Under the pieces are notes generated by a model, which was not told where the DNA came from, did no database searches, and worked only from the letters and a program-made list of their open reading frames with translations. Below, piece by piece: positions 46,629 through 55,064 of a DNA stretch of 60,559 bases. The stretch is from Geminicoccaceae bacterium (GTDB lineage Bacteria > Pseudomonadota > Alphaproteobacteria > Geminicoccales > Geminicoccaceae). Both the position numbers and the translations under genes were made by a program. The stretch spans positions 1 through 60,559 of the forward strand of contig JANWZN010000003.1 of NCBI GenBank assembly GCA_025054575.1, given 5' to 3'. Positions within the stretch are counted from its first letter, which is position 1. The number at the start of each line of letters is the position of its first letter.

Positions 46629-46949
46629 TCAGGCCGCCTGCGGGGCGGCGATGTCGGTGATGCGCACCACTGTGATGTCCTGCCGGTGGCCGGTGCGGCG
46701 GCGATAGTTCTTGCGCCGCTTCTTCTTGAAGATCACGATCTTGGGTCCGCGGGCCTGCTCCAGGAGCGTGCCGATGACCTTGGCGCCGGGAACGGTCGGG
46801 GTGCCGAGGATCGGCTGCTCGCCGCCCACCATCAAGACGTCGGTGAACTCGATCGTCTGGCCGGCCTCGCCCGGCAGGCGCTCGATCTTGATCACGTCGT
46901 TCTTGGCGACACGATATTGCTTGCCGCCGGTGCGGATGACTGCGTACAT
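46629..46949 (-). CDS. rplU: 50S ribosomal protein L21
   Basis: 106 residues. [23 protein letters not shown] at the start and [24 protein letters not shown] near the end are L21 signatures. First gene of the operon, with a near-consensus promoter about 70 nt upstream and a leader of about 60 nt. Confidence 0.98.
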   Translation of the reverse strand: MYAVIRTGGKQYRVAKNDVIKIERLPGEAGQTIEFTDVLMVGGEQPILGTPTVPGAKVIGTLLEQARGPKIVIFKKKRRKNYRRRTGHRQDITVVRITDIAAPQAA

Positions 46950-47015
46950 GCCGGGATCGCCTGAAGCCGGGACGACATCACGTGCCGCGCCGACCTCGCG
47001 CCGGCGCGAGCCGTA

Positions 47016-47043
47016 ACTATAGCCCCGAACGTCGCCCTGTCAA
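47016..47043 (-). promoter_or_regulatory. Near-consensus sigma-70 promoter of the rplU operon
   Basis: Minus-strand TTGACA (47043-47038), 16-nt spacer, TATAGT (47021-47016). This is the closest match to the bacterial consensus in the window and fits a highly expressed ribosomal operon. The -35 overlaps the stop end of the molybdoenzyme gene. Confidence 0.82.
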
Positions 47044-49151
47044 CGCGCCCCACCGAGTGCGACCGCCGCTTTCCGCCCGGCCGCCGGCTCGACCACGGGC
47101 TCGAGCCACACCGCCGTGTCGTGGATCGCGGCACCGCCCGAGGGCGGCGAGGGATCGGCGCCGATCAGCACGTTGATGCCGATCCCGCCTTCCCAGTAGC
47201 GGTTCGGCCAGATGCTCTCGACCACGATCGTGTCGCGGTGCTGGCCCGGCCGCGCCGCCACGTGCAGGGTCACAGCACCCCGCTCGTTGCCGAGCCGTAC
47301 CCTGTCGCCGTCGCGAAGGCCGAGCTGGGCCACCACCTCGGGATGGACGAGGGCAGTCGGCCGGCCCTCGCGGCGGACTCCGCTGGCCATCTCGGTGAAG
47401 CTCGTGTTGAGGAACTGCCGGGCCGGGGCGGCCACCAGCCGGAAGGGCTTCTGCGGGCTCACCTCGTCGATCACCGGCAGATGGTCGGGCAGAGGCGGCA
47501 TCATGTGGCCCATCGGGCCCATCGCGGCCCAGTCCGGGCGGAAGCGGAACCTGCCGTCCGGGGTCGCGAAACCGTTGCGGAAATGCGCGGTGTCGGGGTC
47601 GGGAAGCGCGTCCCACCCCCCCGCGCGCCAGACCGTCTCGGCATCCGGCCAGCCCGAGCGGCGCAGGAGGTCGTCGATCAGCTCCCACGCGCTCATCGCG
47701 AAACCGGGATGCTCGGCGCCGACCCGCTTGGCCAGCTCGCAGACCACCCAGTGGTTGGTGCGGCACTCGGCGAAAGGTTCGAAGACCTGCTTGTGGACCT
47801 GGATGCGCGAATGCGCGCTCGCCTGATAGACGTCCTCGTGCTCGAGGAACATGGTGGCCGGCAGCACGATGTCGGCCATCATGGCGGTCTCGGTCGGGAA
47901 CTGCTCGTGCACCGCCACGAACAGGTCCTCGCGCGCGAAGCCCCGGTGCACCTTGGCCAGCTCCGGCGCGATGCACATGGGATTGGTGCTCTGGATCAGC
48001 ATGGCCGTCACGGGCGGCCCGCCCTGGAGCGCCTCGGGCTCGCCCACGAGGATGGACCCGATCCGCGACTGGTCGAGCGCCCGGGTCGCGGGGTCGAGCA
48101 CGTCTAGCCCCTCCAGCAGCGTTTTGTCCCAGTGGTAGAAATCGCCCATGTTGTAGAGAGCGCCGCCGCCCGGATGCTGCCAGGCGCCGCTGATGACCGC
48201 GAGGCAGGAGGCGGCGTGCATCACCGCCGCCCCGTTGCGCGAGCGGGTGAAGCCGAAGCCGAGGCGGAGCCAGGAGCGCTTCGTCCGCCCGTAGAGCCGA
48301 GCGAAGGCGCGGATCTCCTCGGCCGCAAGCCCGGTGATCGCCGCCGCCCACTCGGGCGTCCGGCGCGCGAAATGGGCCCGCAGTTCCGCCACGGGCGTGT
48401 CCGAGACGCGCTCGAGATAGGCCAGATCGGCCATCCCCTCCTCGAACAGGACGTGCGCCACGGCACAGGCGAGCGCCCCGTCGGTGCCCGGCCGCGGCGC
48501 CAGGTGGAGATCGGCCTGCTCGGCGGTCGGCGATCGATAGGGATCGATCACCACGAGTCTGGCCCCGCGTTTTCGCGCCCGCGCCACGTGGGTCATCAAG
48601 TTGACGTGCGTGCTGACGGGATTGCAGCCCCAGATCACGATCAGATCGGCGAGCTCGCCCGCCTCGGTCGCGGGCACCCCCCAGCGCTTGCCGTGGCCGG
48701 CGCGCCAGCCGGTGTCCGAGAGCAGCACGCAAATCGTCGAGAAGAACCGGCTCCAGCGCTTGGCGTGAGTCAGCCGGTTGATCCCGTCGCGGTTCACGAG
48801 GCCCATGGTGCCGGCGTACCAGTAGGGCCAGACCGTCTCCGGCCCGAACCGCCGCTCGGCGGCCAAAAACGCCTCGGCGATCCGGTCGAGCGCCTCCTCC
48901 CAGCCGATCCGGCGGAACTGGCCCGACCCCTTGGGCCCGGTGCGCAGTAGCGGGAAGCCGAGCCGATCGGGATGGTGGTAGCGTTCGGCGTAACGCGCGA
49001 CCTTGGCGCAGATCACACCCGCGGTGAACGGGTTGCGCTCGGAGCCCCGGACCTTGCCGAGTCGCCCCTCGGCAGTGCGCTCCACCTCGAGGGCGCACAC
49101 GCTCGGGCAGTCGTGCGGGCAGACGCTCGCATGCCAGCTGGGCCCGCTCAT
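47040..49151 (-). CDS. DMSO-reductase-family molybdopterin oxidoreductase
   Basis: 703 residues. An N-terminal [4Fe-4S] motif is present: C-x3-C-x3-C in VCPHDCPSVCALEV, closed by GVICAK about 30 residues later. Molybdopterin-guanine-dinucleotide domains follow (WGCNPVSTHVNLM, VIDPYRSPTAEQADLHLAPRPGTDGALA, the C-terminal RLGNERGAVTLHVAARPGQ). There is no Tat or Sec signal, so it should be cytoplasmic, and no electron-transfer subunit gene is adjacent. The Mo-ligand region (STICVLLSDTGW) does not match the formate dehydrogenase or nitrate reductase forms I know. Substrate unknown. The 135-bp gap to the divergent EAL gene shows no convincing promoter pair. Confidence 0.88.
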   Translation of the reverse strand: MSGPSWHASVCPHDCPSVCALEVERTAEGRLGKVRGSERNPFTAGVICAKVARYAERYHHPDRLGFPLLRTGPKGSGQFRRIGWEEALDRIAEAFLAAERRFGPETVWPYWYAGTMGLVNRDGINRLTHAKRWSRFFSTICVLLSDTGWRAGHGKRWGVPATEAGELADLIVIWGCNPVSTHVNLMTHVARARKRGARLVVIDPYRSPTAEQADLHLAPRPGTDGALACAVAHVLFEEGMADLAYLERVSDTPVAELRAHFARRTPEWAAAITGLAAEEIRAFARLYGRTKRSWLRLGFGFTRSRNGAAVMHAASCLAVISGAWQHPGGGALYNMGDFYHWDKTLLEGLDVLDPATRALDQSRIGSILVGEPEALQGGPPVTAMLIQSTNPMCIAPELAKVHRGFAREDLFVAVHEQFPTETAMMADIVLPATMFLEHEDVYQASAHSRIQVHKQVFEPFAECRTNHWVVCELAKRVGAEHPGFAMSAWELIDDLLRRSGWPDAETVWRAGGWDALPDPDTAHFRNGFATPDGRFRFRPDWAAMGPMGHMMPPLPDHLPVIDEVSPQKPFRLVAAPARQFLNTSFTEMASGVRREGRPTALVHPEVVAQLGLRDGDRVRLGNERGAVTLHVAARPGQHRDTIVVESIWPNRYWEGGIGINVLIGADPSPPSGGAAIHDTAVWLEPVVEPAAGRKAAVALGGAR

Positions 49152-49285
49152 CGCACCTCCTCGTCGCCTGGCGCCGGTCGTCGGGTGAAGCCATCGCGCG
49201 CCCGCAACGACCCTAGCCGCGCCGGGTTAACGATGCATCAACCGAGTTCGCTTATGCCGGGGCCGCGGCAACAGCGGAACCGGTC

Positions 49286-50935
49286 ATGAGCGAGGAGAAA
49301 CGCGAGCGCGATCGTTTCGTGGGGTTCGCCTTCGCCGCGGCGGATCTGCTGCTGGAGGTCGAGGCCGATGGCCGCATCGCCTTCGCCGCCGGCGCCGGCC
49401 GGGCGTTCACCGGCGAGGAAGCCGATCGGCTCGTCGGCCGCCCGCTCTCGGTGCTGCTGGCCGTGGCGGACCGCCCGCTCGTCGCCCGGATGATCGAGCA
49501 GGCTCGGCCGGGCGCACGATCCGGGCCGCTCCCCGTCGTCGATGCGAGCGGCCGCGTCGCTGCTCGGCTTTCCGTGCTCCGCCTTCGCGAGGGCGCCCCT
49601 GCCCAGCTCGTGCTCCAGGATGTCGGCGCCCCGACGCTCGCCCCGATCCTCGCCGAGCGCGACAGCGAGAGCGGGCTTCTCTCGCGATTCGCTTTCGAGC
49701 GGCGGGCCGAAGCTGCCCTAGCCGAGGCTCGCCGCGGCGGCACACCGCTCGAGCTCTCGCTCGTGCGCCTGGAAGCCGCCGACGGCGCGCCGCCGACCCC
49801 GGAGGTGCTGGCCCCTATCGCGGCGGTGCTGCGGCGGTTGGCCGTCGCCCCCGATCTCGCCGGTCGTCTCGGCCCCGACCGGCTCGCGCTGGTCCATGCC
49901 CCCGGCGAGGCGGCCGTGCTCGAAGCCGAGCTCGCCGCGGCGTTGCCTCGGGAGTTGCGCGCGAGCCGTACCGCCTTGGCACTCGCCGACGGGCTCCTCT
50001 CCGACGGCGAGGCGGCTCAGGCGCTCGGCTTCGTGCTGCAGCGCTTCGCCTCCGATCTCTCCGGTGGCCGCGACTTCGCCTCGCTGGAGGCGGCCCTCGG
50101 CGCGCGCCTCGACCACACCGTGGCGCGCATGGGCGAGCTTCGGCGAACCATCGAGCAAGGTCGGCTCGGCACCGCGTTCCAGCCGGTGGTCGAGCTCGAG
50201 AGCCGGATGGTGCGGTACTTCGAGGTGCTCACGCGCTTTCCGGATCACCGCCGGCCGGCCGAGGAGATCCCGTTCGCCGAGAGCGTCGGGCTGATCGCCG
50301 ACCTCGACCTCGCGGTCGCATCGCGCGCGCTCGCCATCCTCGGGGCGATCGACGATCCGGCCGCGCGGCCCGTGCTTGCGGTCAATCTCTCCGCCCGCTC
50401 CCTGGCCTCCGACAGCTTCGTCGACGCCCTGCGTCGGCGCTGCGCGCGGGCCGGACGGACGGCACGCAAGCTCGCCTTCGAGATCACCGAATCGGCCGAG
50501 CTCGCCGATCTCGGCCGCGCCGCCCGGGTGGTCGAGAGTTTGAAGCGCGACGGACACAAGGTGGCGCTCGACGATTTCGGTGCCGGGGCCGCGGCCTTTC
50601 ATTACTTGCGCGCGCTGCCGGTCGACACGGTCAAGCTCGACGGTGCCTATGCGCGCTCGCTGCTCTCGAGCCCGCGCGACGCCGCGCTCGTCCGCTCGAT
50701 CGTTCGGCTGTGCAGCGAGCTCGGCATGAGCACGGTGGCCGAGATGGTCGAGAGCGAGGACCAGGCCCGAGCCCTCGCCGAGCTCGGGGTCGTCATGGCT
50801 CAGGGCTATCTGTTCGGCGCACCGATGGCCGAGCTGCCCGACCCGCGTCCGCCCGAGTCGGAGCCCGAAGCCGTGGCACCAGGGCGACGGGCCCCGACCA
50901 TGCGCCGGGGCGGAAGCTGCGAGCGATGGGTGTGA
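49286..50935 (+). CDS. EAL domain protein with N-terminal PAS-like region (c-di-GMP phosphodiesterase)
   Basis: 549 residues. Residues about 10-115 resemble a PAS domain; 120-250 look like a worn-down GGDEF-type region with no GG(D/E)EF motif; 285-520 are an EAL domain. The EAL signature reads EVL (E313). Other catalytic residues are kept: N367 (NLSARS), E399 (FEITES), D429-D430 (ALDDFGAG), K450 (VKLDG), E486 (AEMVE) and Q506 (QGYLFG). It should hydrolyse c-di-GMP; the PAS-like part may sense a ligand. The C-terminal 30 residues are disordered. No signal peptide or membrane helix. Confidence 0.88.
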   Translation: MSEEKRERDRFVGFAFAAADLLLEVEADGRIAFAAGAGRAFTGEEADRLVGRPLSVLLAVADRPLVARMIEQARPGARSGPLPVVDASGRVAARLSVLRLREGAPAQLVLQDVGAPTLAPILAERDSESGLLSRFAFERRAEAALAEARRGGTPLELSLVRLEAADGAPPTPEVLAPIAAVLRRLAVAPDLAGRLGPDRLALVHAPGEAAVLEAELAAALPRELRASRTALALADGLLSDGEAAQALGFVLQRFASDLSGGRDFASLEAALGARLDHTVARMGELRRTIEQGRLGTAFQPVVELESRMVRYFEVLTRFPDHRRPAEEIPFAESVGLIADLDLAVASRALAILGAIDDPAARPVLAVNLSARSLASDSFVDALRRRCARAGRTARKLAFEITESAELADLGRAARVVESLKRDGHKVALDDFGAGAAAFHYLRALPVDTVKLDGAYARSLLSSPRDAALVRSIVRLCSELGMSTVAEMVESEDQARALAELGVVMAQGYLFGAPMAELPDPRPPESEPEAVAPGRRAPTMRRGGSCERWV

Positions 50936-51523
50936 GCCGTTCGCGGGGGAACCGCTGGTCGCGCCGCGGTTAGCAGCGTTCCGCTGGCCCGTGCCGTCTC
51001 GGCTCGTTATGGCCAACGGCAGGGCCGATCGACGACGCAGGGACGGCCGCGGTGGCGCGGACCGACGGCGGTTCGGCGCCGGGGCGAACGCCCGCACCCC
51101 TCCGCCCTGATCCGGTCGCCTCCACGTCCCGGTCGACGGCGTCGAGCCGTCGTACCCCGAAGCTCGGCGCGGCGCTCGAACCCTGTCGCGCCTCCGTCGG
51201 GTTCGCCCGCAGCCGTCGTTTGTCGAAGCTCGGCGGGGCGCTCGAGCACCGGCGGCCCCCGGCTCGCGCCTCTGCCCTGCGACCCGAGGTCGCGGCCTCC
51301 GGCTCCACGCCCCCGGTCTCGCCTCGACCGGCTCGGCGCGCCGAAAACGCCTGCCCATTGCCAGGCCACTCGCCCTCGCCCCGTGCTGCCTCGCCCAGGA
51401 CCGGGCGGCGAGGGGACACCGGGTGGAGGGAAGCCGGCCGCAGGATCTCGCGCGAGCGCATGCCCGGGGCCGGTTCGCATCCGTATCCTTCCCGGCCCGG
51501 GCTCCGGCCTGCTCCCTCTCGGT
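50936..51523. other. 590-bp gap with a two-copy direct repeat and no convincing gene
   Basis: Between the EAL gene and the hydroxyacid dehydrogenase gene no reading frame resembles a protein; open frames on both strands are Arg/Pro/Ser/Ala-rich and low in complexity. Within it a unit of about 36 nt occurs twice (see the repeat entry). No terminator with a T-run was seen for either flanking gene. Confidence 0.7.
51145..51246. repeat. Two-copy direct repeat (36 nt unit, 66-nt spacing)
   Basis: Copies at 51145-51180 and 51211-51246 share AGCCGTCGT, then CGAAGCTCGGCG, then GGCGCTCGA with a few mismatches between the blocks. The 66-bp period is a multiple of three, so the minus-strand open frame shows a matching 22-residue period (SSAPPSF / SSAAPSF). 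Origin unknown; it may be a remnant of an intergenic repeat family. Confidence 0.65.
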
Positions 51524-52471
51524 TCAGGCGACCCGGTGGAGCAGCGGCTCGCCGGCCCGCAGGCGGCGGCAGTTCTCGGCCGCGACCGCGAACGAGCGCT
51601 CGAGGGTCTCGGGCGTGAGCCAAGCGAGGTGCGGGGTCACGACCACCTGCTCGAGGGCCAACAGCGGATGGTCGGAGGGCAGCGGTTCCTGCTCGAACAC
51701 GTCGAGCCCGGCGCCGGCGAGATGGCCTCGCGTGAGCGCCGCGACGAGAGCCGCCTCGTCGACGAGCGCACCCCGCGCCGTGTTGATCAAGATGGCGCCG
51801 GGCTTCATCCGCGCGATCCGCTCGGCGGAGAGCAGCCGACGGGTGTCGGGGACGAGCGGCAGGTGCAGCGAGACCACCTCGCTCGTCGCCAAGAGCTCGT
51901 CGAGTGGCATGTATCGCGCCGGTGCGTCGGGCTTGGCGGTGCGGCTCCAATAGACGGCTTCGGCCCCCATGGCCGTGAGCACCGGCGCCAGCAGGCGTGG
52001 CACCGCCCCCATCCCGAGCAGGCCGACCCGGCGCCCGGCGAGCTCACCGAAGCGGTCCGGCAGCGCATCGGGCAGCGCCCAGCCGCGGCCGTCGCGCGTC
52101 GCCCGGTCGAGAATCGGGAGCCGGCGCAGCACGGCGAGCATGAGGGCCAGGGCGAGCTCGGCCACCGCCCGGCTGTTGGTACCGGGCATGTTGCAGACGG
52201 CGATCCCGCGGAGCTTGCAGGCTTCGAGGTCGATCGTGTTGACCCCTACGCCGATCTTCTGCACGAGCACGAGCCGGGGTGCGCGATCGATCATCTCCGC
52301 GGTCACCGGCACGAGCACGTGCCAGAGCACCTCCGTGTCCGGCAGCGCCCGTTCGAGCCCGGCACGGTCGGCGGCAGGCACGATCGTCACCCGCAAGCCG
52401 CACTCGGCCAGAGCCGACAGACGCGAACGCGAGGCCGGGCTCGCATCGTGATGGAACAGCACGCGTTGCAT
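51524..52471 (-). CDS. D-2-hydroxyacid dehydrogenase (second paralogue)
   Basis: 315 residues, ATG at 52471 with GCGAGGG upstream. Rossmann loop GLLGMGAVPR (about 150-159), where the usual third glycine position is altered (GMGAVP). The catalytic set is R233 (NTARGALVDEA), E262 (VFEQEP) and H281 (VTPHLAW). VQKIGVGVNTIDLEACKLRGIAVCN is close to phosphoglycerate/hydroxypyruvate dehydrogenases. Divergent from the kinase/enolase-paralogue pair with under 100 bp between, so the two may share regulation and substrate. Confidence 0.9.
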   Translation of the reverse strand: MQRVLFHHDASPASRSRLSALAECGLRVTIVPAADRAGLERALPDTEVLWHVLVPVTAEMIDRAPRLVLVQKIGVGVNTIDLEACKLRGIAVCNMPGTNSRAVAELALALMLAVLRRLPILDRATRDGRGWALPDALPDRFGELAGRRVGLLGMGAVPRLLAPVLTAMGAEAVYWSRTAKPDAPARYMPLDELLATSEVVSLHLPLVPDTRRLLSAERIARMKPGAILINTARGALVDEAALVAALTRGHLAGAGLDVFEQEPLPSDHPLLALEQVVVTPHLAWLTPETLERSFAVAAENCRRLRAGEPLLHRVA

Positions 52472-52567
52472 CGCGCCCTCGCCTGCAGCAGCCTTCCGGT
52501 GCGAGGCTACGGCACGGCCGGCTCGCGAACCATCGCTCGGAGCGCCGGAACAGAGGACAGGGAACGC

Positions 52568-53659
52568 ATGCTCGGGTCGGATGCATCCTCGACCGTGCAC
52601 GCGGTGCTGTGCCGTGCCGGTATGGCGACCCCCGATGACCGGCCGAGCATGGCGCCGCTTTCGGGTGGCGTCTCCTCCGACATCTGGCGGGTCGAGGTCG
52701 CGAGCGGCGTCGTCTGCGTCAAGCGTGCGCTGGCGAAGCTCAAGGTCGAGGCCGATTGGCGGGCCCCGCTCGAGCGCTCCGCCTTCGAGGCCGCCTGGCT
52801 CGAGACGGCGGCACGGATCGTGCCCGAAGCCGTGCCTCGCCTCCTCTACTACGATCGGGTCGCGGGCGCGCTCGTCCTGCCGTTTCTCGATCCGCAACGA
52901 TACCGGGTGTGGAAGAGCGAGCTCCGCGACGGCCGGGCCGAGGCCGACGTCGCCGCGGCCGTGGGCGAGCGGCTTGCACGCATCCACCGCGCCACCGCGA
53001 TCGACCGAGCGATCGCCGAGCGGTTCGCGACGGACGCGATCTTTCACGCCATCCGTCTGGAGCCCTATCTGCTCGCCACCGCCCGCCGCCACCCCGATCT
53101 CGCGGGCGAGCTCGAACGGCTCGTACGACGGACGGCAGGTACCAAGCTCGCGCTCGTCCACGGCGACGCGAGCCCCAAGAACATTCTCGTGGGTCCGAGC
53201 GGCCCCGTGTTCCTCGACGCCGAATGCGCCTGGTACGGCGATCCGGCCTTCGATCTCGCCTTCTGCCTCAACCACCTGTTCCTGAAGTGCTTGTGGAACC
53301 CGGGCGCGGTCGCAGGATTTCTCGCCTGCTTCGACGCGCTCCTCGAGACCTACATGGCGCTGGTCAGTTGGGAACCACGGGCGGCGCTCGAGGCACGCGT
53401 CGCGACGCTCCTGCCGGCGCTCCTGATCGCCCGCGTCGACGGCAAGTCACCCGTGGAGTACCTCACCGAGGAATCGGAAAAAGACCGGGTCCGGCGCGTC
53501 GCCCGTTCTTTCTTGAAACATCCCGAGCGGACGCTGGCACCGCTGCGCCGTGCCTGGGCGGCCGAGGTCGGGGCGGGGACACCGGGGGTCGGCCCCGGCC
53601 CGGTGGCGGGCCTGGCGGGCACGCCGGGCCGAGAGGCGAACGGGGAGGGTCGGCGTTGA
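52568..53659 (+). CDS. APH/choline-kinase-fold small-molecule kinase
   Basis: 363 residues, ATG at 52568. Protein-kinase-like phosphotransferase: an ATP-binding Lys K52 (VCVKRALAKLKV), the Brenner motif H198-G-D200-x4-N205 (LVHGDASPKNILVG) and the metal-binding D217 in LDAECAWYGDPAFDLAF (DxE in place of DFG/DxD). SGGVSSDIWRVE is the glycine-rich loop. It resembles methylthioribose-kinase/aminoglycoside-kinase relatives, but neither a methionine-salvage gene nor a resistance context is near. The stop overlaps the start of the enolase paralogue (TTGA), so the two are made in a fixed ratio. Substrate probably a hydroxy compound; unknown. Confidence 0.85.
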   Translation: MLGSDASSTVHAVLCRAGMATPDDRPSMAPLSGGVSSDIWRVEVASGVVCVKRALAKLKVEADWRAPLERSAFEAAWLETAARIVPEAVPRLLYYDRVAGALVLPFLDPQRYRVWKSELRDGRAEADVAAAVGERLARIHRATAIDRAIAERFATDAIFHAIRLEPYLLATARRHPDLAGELERLVRRTAGTKLALVHGDASPKNILVGPSGPVFLDAECAWYGDPAFDLAFCLNHLFLKCLWNPGAVAGFLACFDALLETYMALVSWEPRAALEARVATLLPALLIARVDGKSPVEYLTEESEKDRVRRVARSFLKHPERTLAPLRRAWAAEVGAGTPGVGPGPVAGLAGTPGREANGEGRR

Positions 53660-54942
53660 GGCGGACGAGGATCGATGCGGTCCGCGGCCGGCGGGTCTGG
53701 GACAGTCGCGGCTGGCCCACCGTCGAGGCCGAGGTGGAGCTCGTTTGCGGTGTGGTCGGCCGCGGCATCGCACCGGCGGGTGCGTCGACCGGCTCGCTCG
53801 AAGCCCTCGATCGGCGCGACGGCGGCGATCGCCTGGGCGGCCTCGACGTCCTGGGCGCGGTCGAAGCGGTGAACGGTGCGATCGCCCGGGCCCTGCGCGG
53901 CGTCGACGCGAGCGACCAGGAGGCCGTCGACCGCCGCTTGATCGAGCTCGACGGCTCCCCGAACAAGAGCCGACTGGGCGCCAACGCCCTGGTCGCCACC
54001 TCGATCGCTGCGGCTTGGGCGGCAGCGGCCGCGCACGGGCTGCCACTGTGGCGCTGGCTAGGGGGTGCGGAGGCACGGACGCTGCCGTTGCCGGAAATCC
54101 AGATCCTGGGCGGTGGCCGCCACGCCGCCGGTCGCCTCGACATCCAGGATTTCTTGCTCGTTTGCCCAGGGGCTTCGACCTTCGCCCAAGCCCTCGAATG
54201 GACCGCGGCGGTCTATCATGCGACCGGCGCGCTGTTGGCCGAATCCGGCCGACTGCGCGGGGTCGCCGACGAAGGTGGCTTCTGGCCGGAGCTCGACGAC
54301 AACGAGCAGGCGCTCGAGCTGGTCCTCCGCGCGATCGAGCGTGCGGGCTTGCGCGCCCCCGATCAGGTCGCGATCGCCCTCGACGTCGCCGCATCGAGCT
54401 TCGGTCGTGGCGGCCACTACCGGCTCGCGGCCGAAGGTCGCGTGCTCGACACGGGCGCCTGGATCGAGCTCCTGGGCTCCTGGATCGCGCGCTACCCGAT
54501 CGTCTCGATCGAGGATCCGCTGGCCGAGGACGACCTCGCCGGGTTCCGTGCGTTCAGCGAACGGTTCGGCGACCGGCTCCAGATCGTCGGCGACGATCTC
54601 CTCGTCACCTCGGCCGAGCGGGTCCGCCGCGCCGGTGCGGAGAGCTGGTGCACGGCCGTTCTTTTGAAACCGAACCAAGTCGGCACGCTTTCGGAAACCA
54701 AGGCGGCCTTGGAAGCGGCACGCGGCAGCGGCCTCGGCGCCATCGTCTCCGCGCGTTCGGGCGAAAGCGAGGACGTGACGATCGTTCATCTCGCCGTGGG
54801 CTGGGGCGTGCCGCAGCTCAAGGTCGGCTCGTTCGCCCGCTCGGAGCGGATGGCCAAGTGGAACGAAGCGCTGCGGATCGAGGAAGCGCTCGGGTCCCGC
54901 GCCCGGTTCGCTGGCACAGCGCCACTAGCCGCGCGCCGCTGA
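53656..54942 (+). CDS. Divergent enolase paralogue with altered active site
   Basis: 428 residues, normal enolase length. TTG start at 53656 overlapping the kinase stop, with GGGAGGG upstream. Enolase landmarks: VWDSRGWPTVE, GASTG (42-46), SPNKSRLGANA, ALDVAASSF. Metal ligands D243, E286 (SIEDPLAEDD) and D313 (VGDDLLVT), acid E206 (ADEGG), lysines K338 (LLKPNQVGT) and K389 (QLKVGSFARSERMAKWN) are all present. However, the SHRSGE motif reads SARSGE, so the conserved His is A366, and the Glu of the KEA segment is Q178 (FAQALEW). These are residues that contact substrate in enolase, so the substrate is likely not 2-phosphoglycerate. Confidence 0.9.
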   Translation: MRRTRIDAVRGRRVWDSRGWPTVEAEVELVCGVVGRGIAPAGASTGSLEALDRRDGGDRLGGLDVLGAVEAVNGAIARALRGVDASDQEAVDRRLIELDGSPNKSRLGANALVATSIAAAWAAAAAHGLPLWRWLGGAEARTLPLPEIQILGGGRHAAGRLDIQDFLLVCPGASTFAQALEWTAAVYHATGALLAESGRLRGVADEGGFWPELDDNEQALELVLRAIERAGLRAPDQVAIALDVAASSFGRGGHYRLAAEGRVLDTGAWIELLGSWIARYPIVSIEDPLAEDDLAGFRAFSERFGDRLQIVGDDLLVTSAERVRRAGAESWCTAVLLKPNQVGTLSETKAALEAARGSGLGAIVSARSGESEDVTIVHLAVGWGVPQLKVGSFARSERMAKWNEALRIEEALGSRARFAGTAPLAARR

Positions 54943-54981
54943 AGCGGGCTCGGCGCCAATCGCCGAGGACGCAGCCCCGCG

Positions 54982-55010
54982 TTGCAGCGACCCTTGGCGA
55001 CCGCTAGCCT
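54982..55010 (+). promoter_or_regulatory. Candidate promoter of the TRAP genes
   Basis: TTGCAG (54982-54987), 17-nt spacer, TAGCCT (55005-55010), about 55 nt before the dctP-like ATG. The -10 is identical to that at 19967. Confidence 0.5.
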
Positions 55011-55022
55011 CGAGGCCAGCGG

Positions 55023-55038
55023 GCCGCTCGCGAGCGGC
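55023..55038. promoter_or_regulatory. Perfect 16-bp palindrome, possible operator for the TRAP genes
   Basis: GCCGCTCGCGAGCGGC is a perfect palindrome 13 bp downstream of the predicted -10 and 27 bp upstream of the ATG, about +7 to +22 of the expected transcript. A repressor bound there would block transcription. A second, shorter palindrome (GCCTCGAGGC, 55007-55016) overlaps the -10. Confidence 0.42.
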
Positions 55039-55064
55039 ACGGGCGGAGGTGGGACGGAGGCACC

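Noticed and set aside
51145-51246. CRISPR array
   Set aside because: Only two imperfect repeat copies, no further spacers and no cas genes.
51052-51618. 188-codon open frame in the 590-bp gap
   Set aside because: Low-complexity Arg/Pro/Ser/Ala composition, overlaps the dehydrogenase 3' end and contains the direct repeat; no start signal.
52568-53659. Aminoglycoside resistance gene or methylthioribose kinase
   Set aside because: Fold is shared, but there is no mobile context, no mtnA/mtnB neighbour, and the coupling to an enolase paralogue points elsewhere.
53656-54942. Ordinary glycolytic enolase
   Set aside because: The conserved SHRSG His is Ala and a conserved Glu is Gln, and the gene is not near pyrG, kdsA or pdhA as alphaproteobacterial eno usually is.
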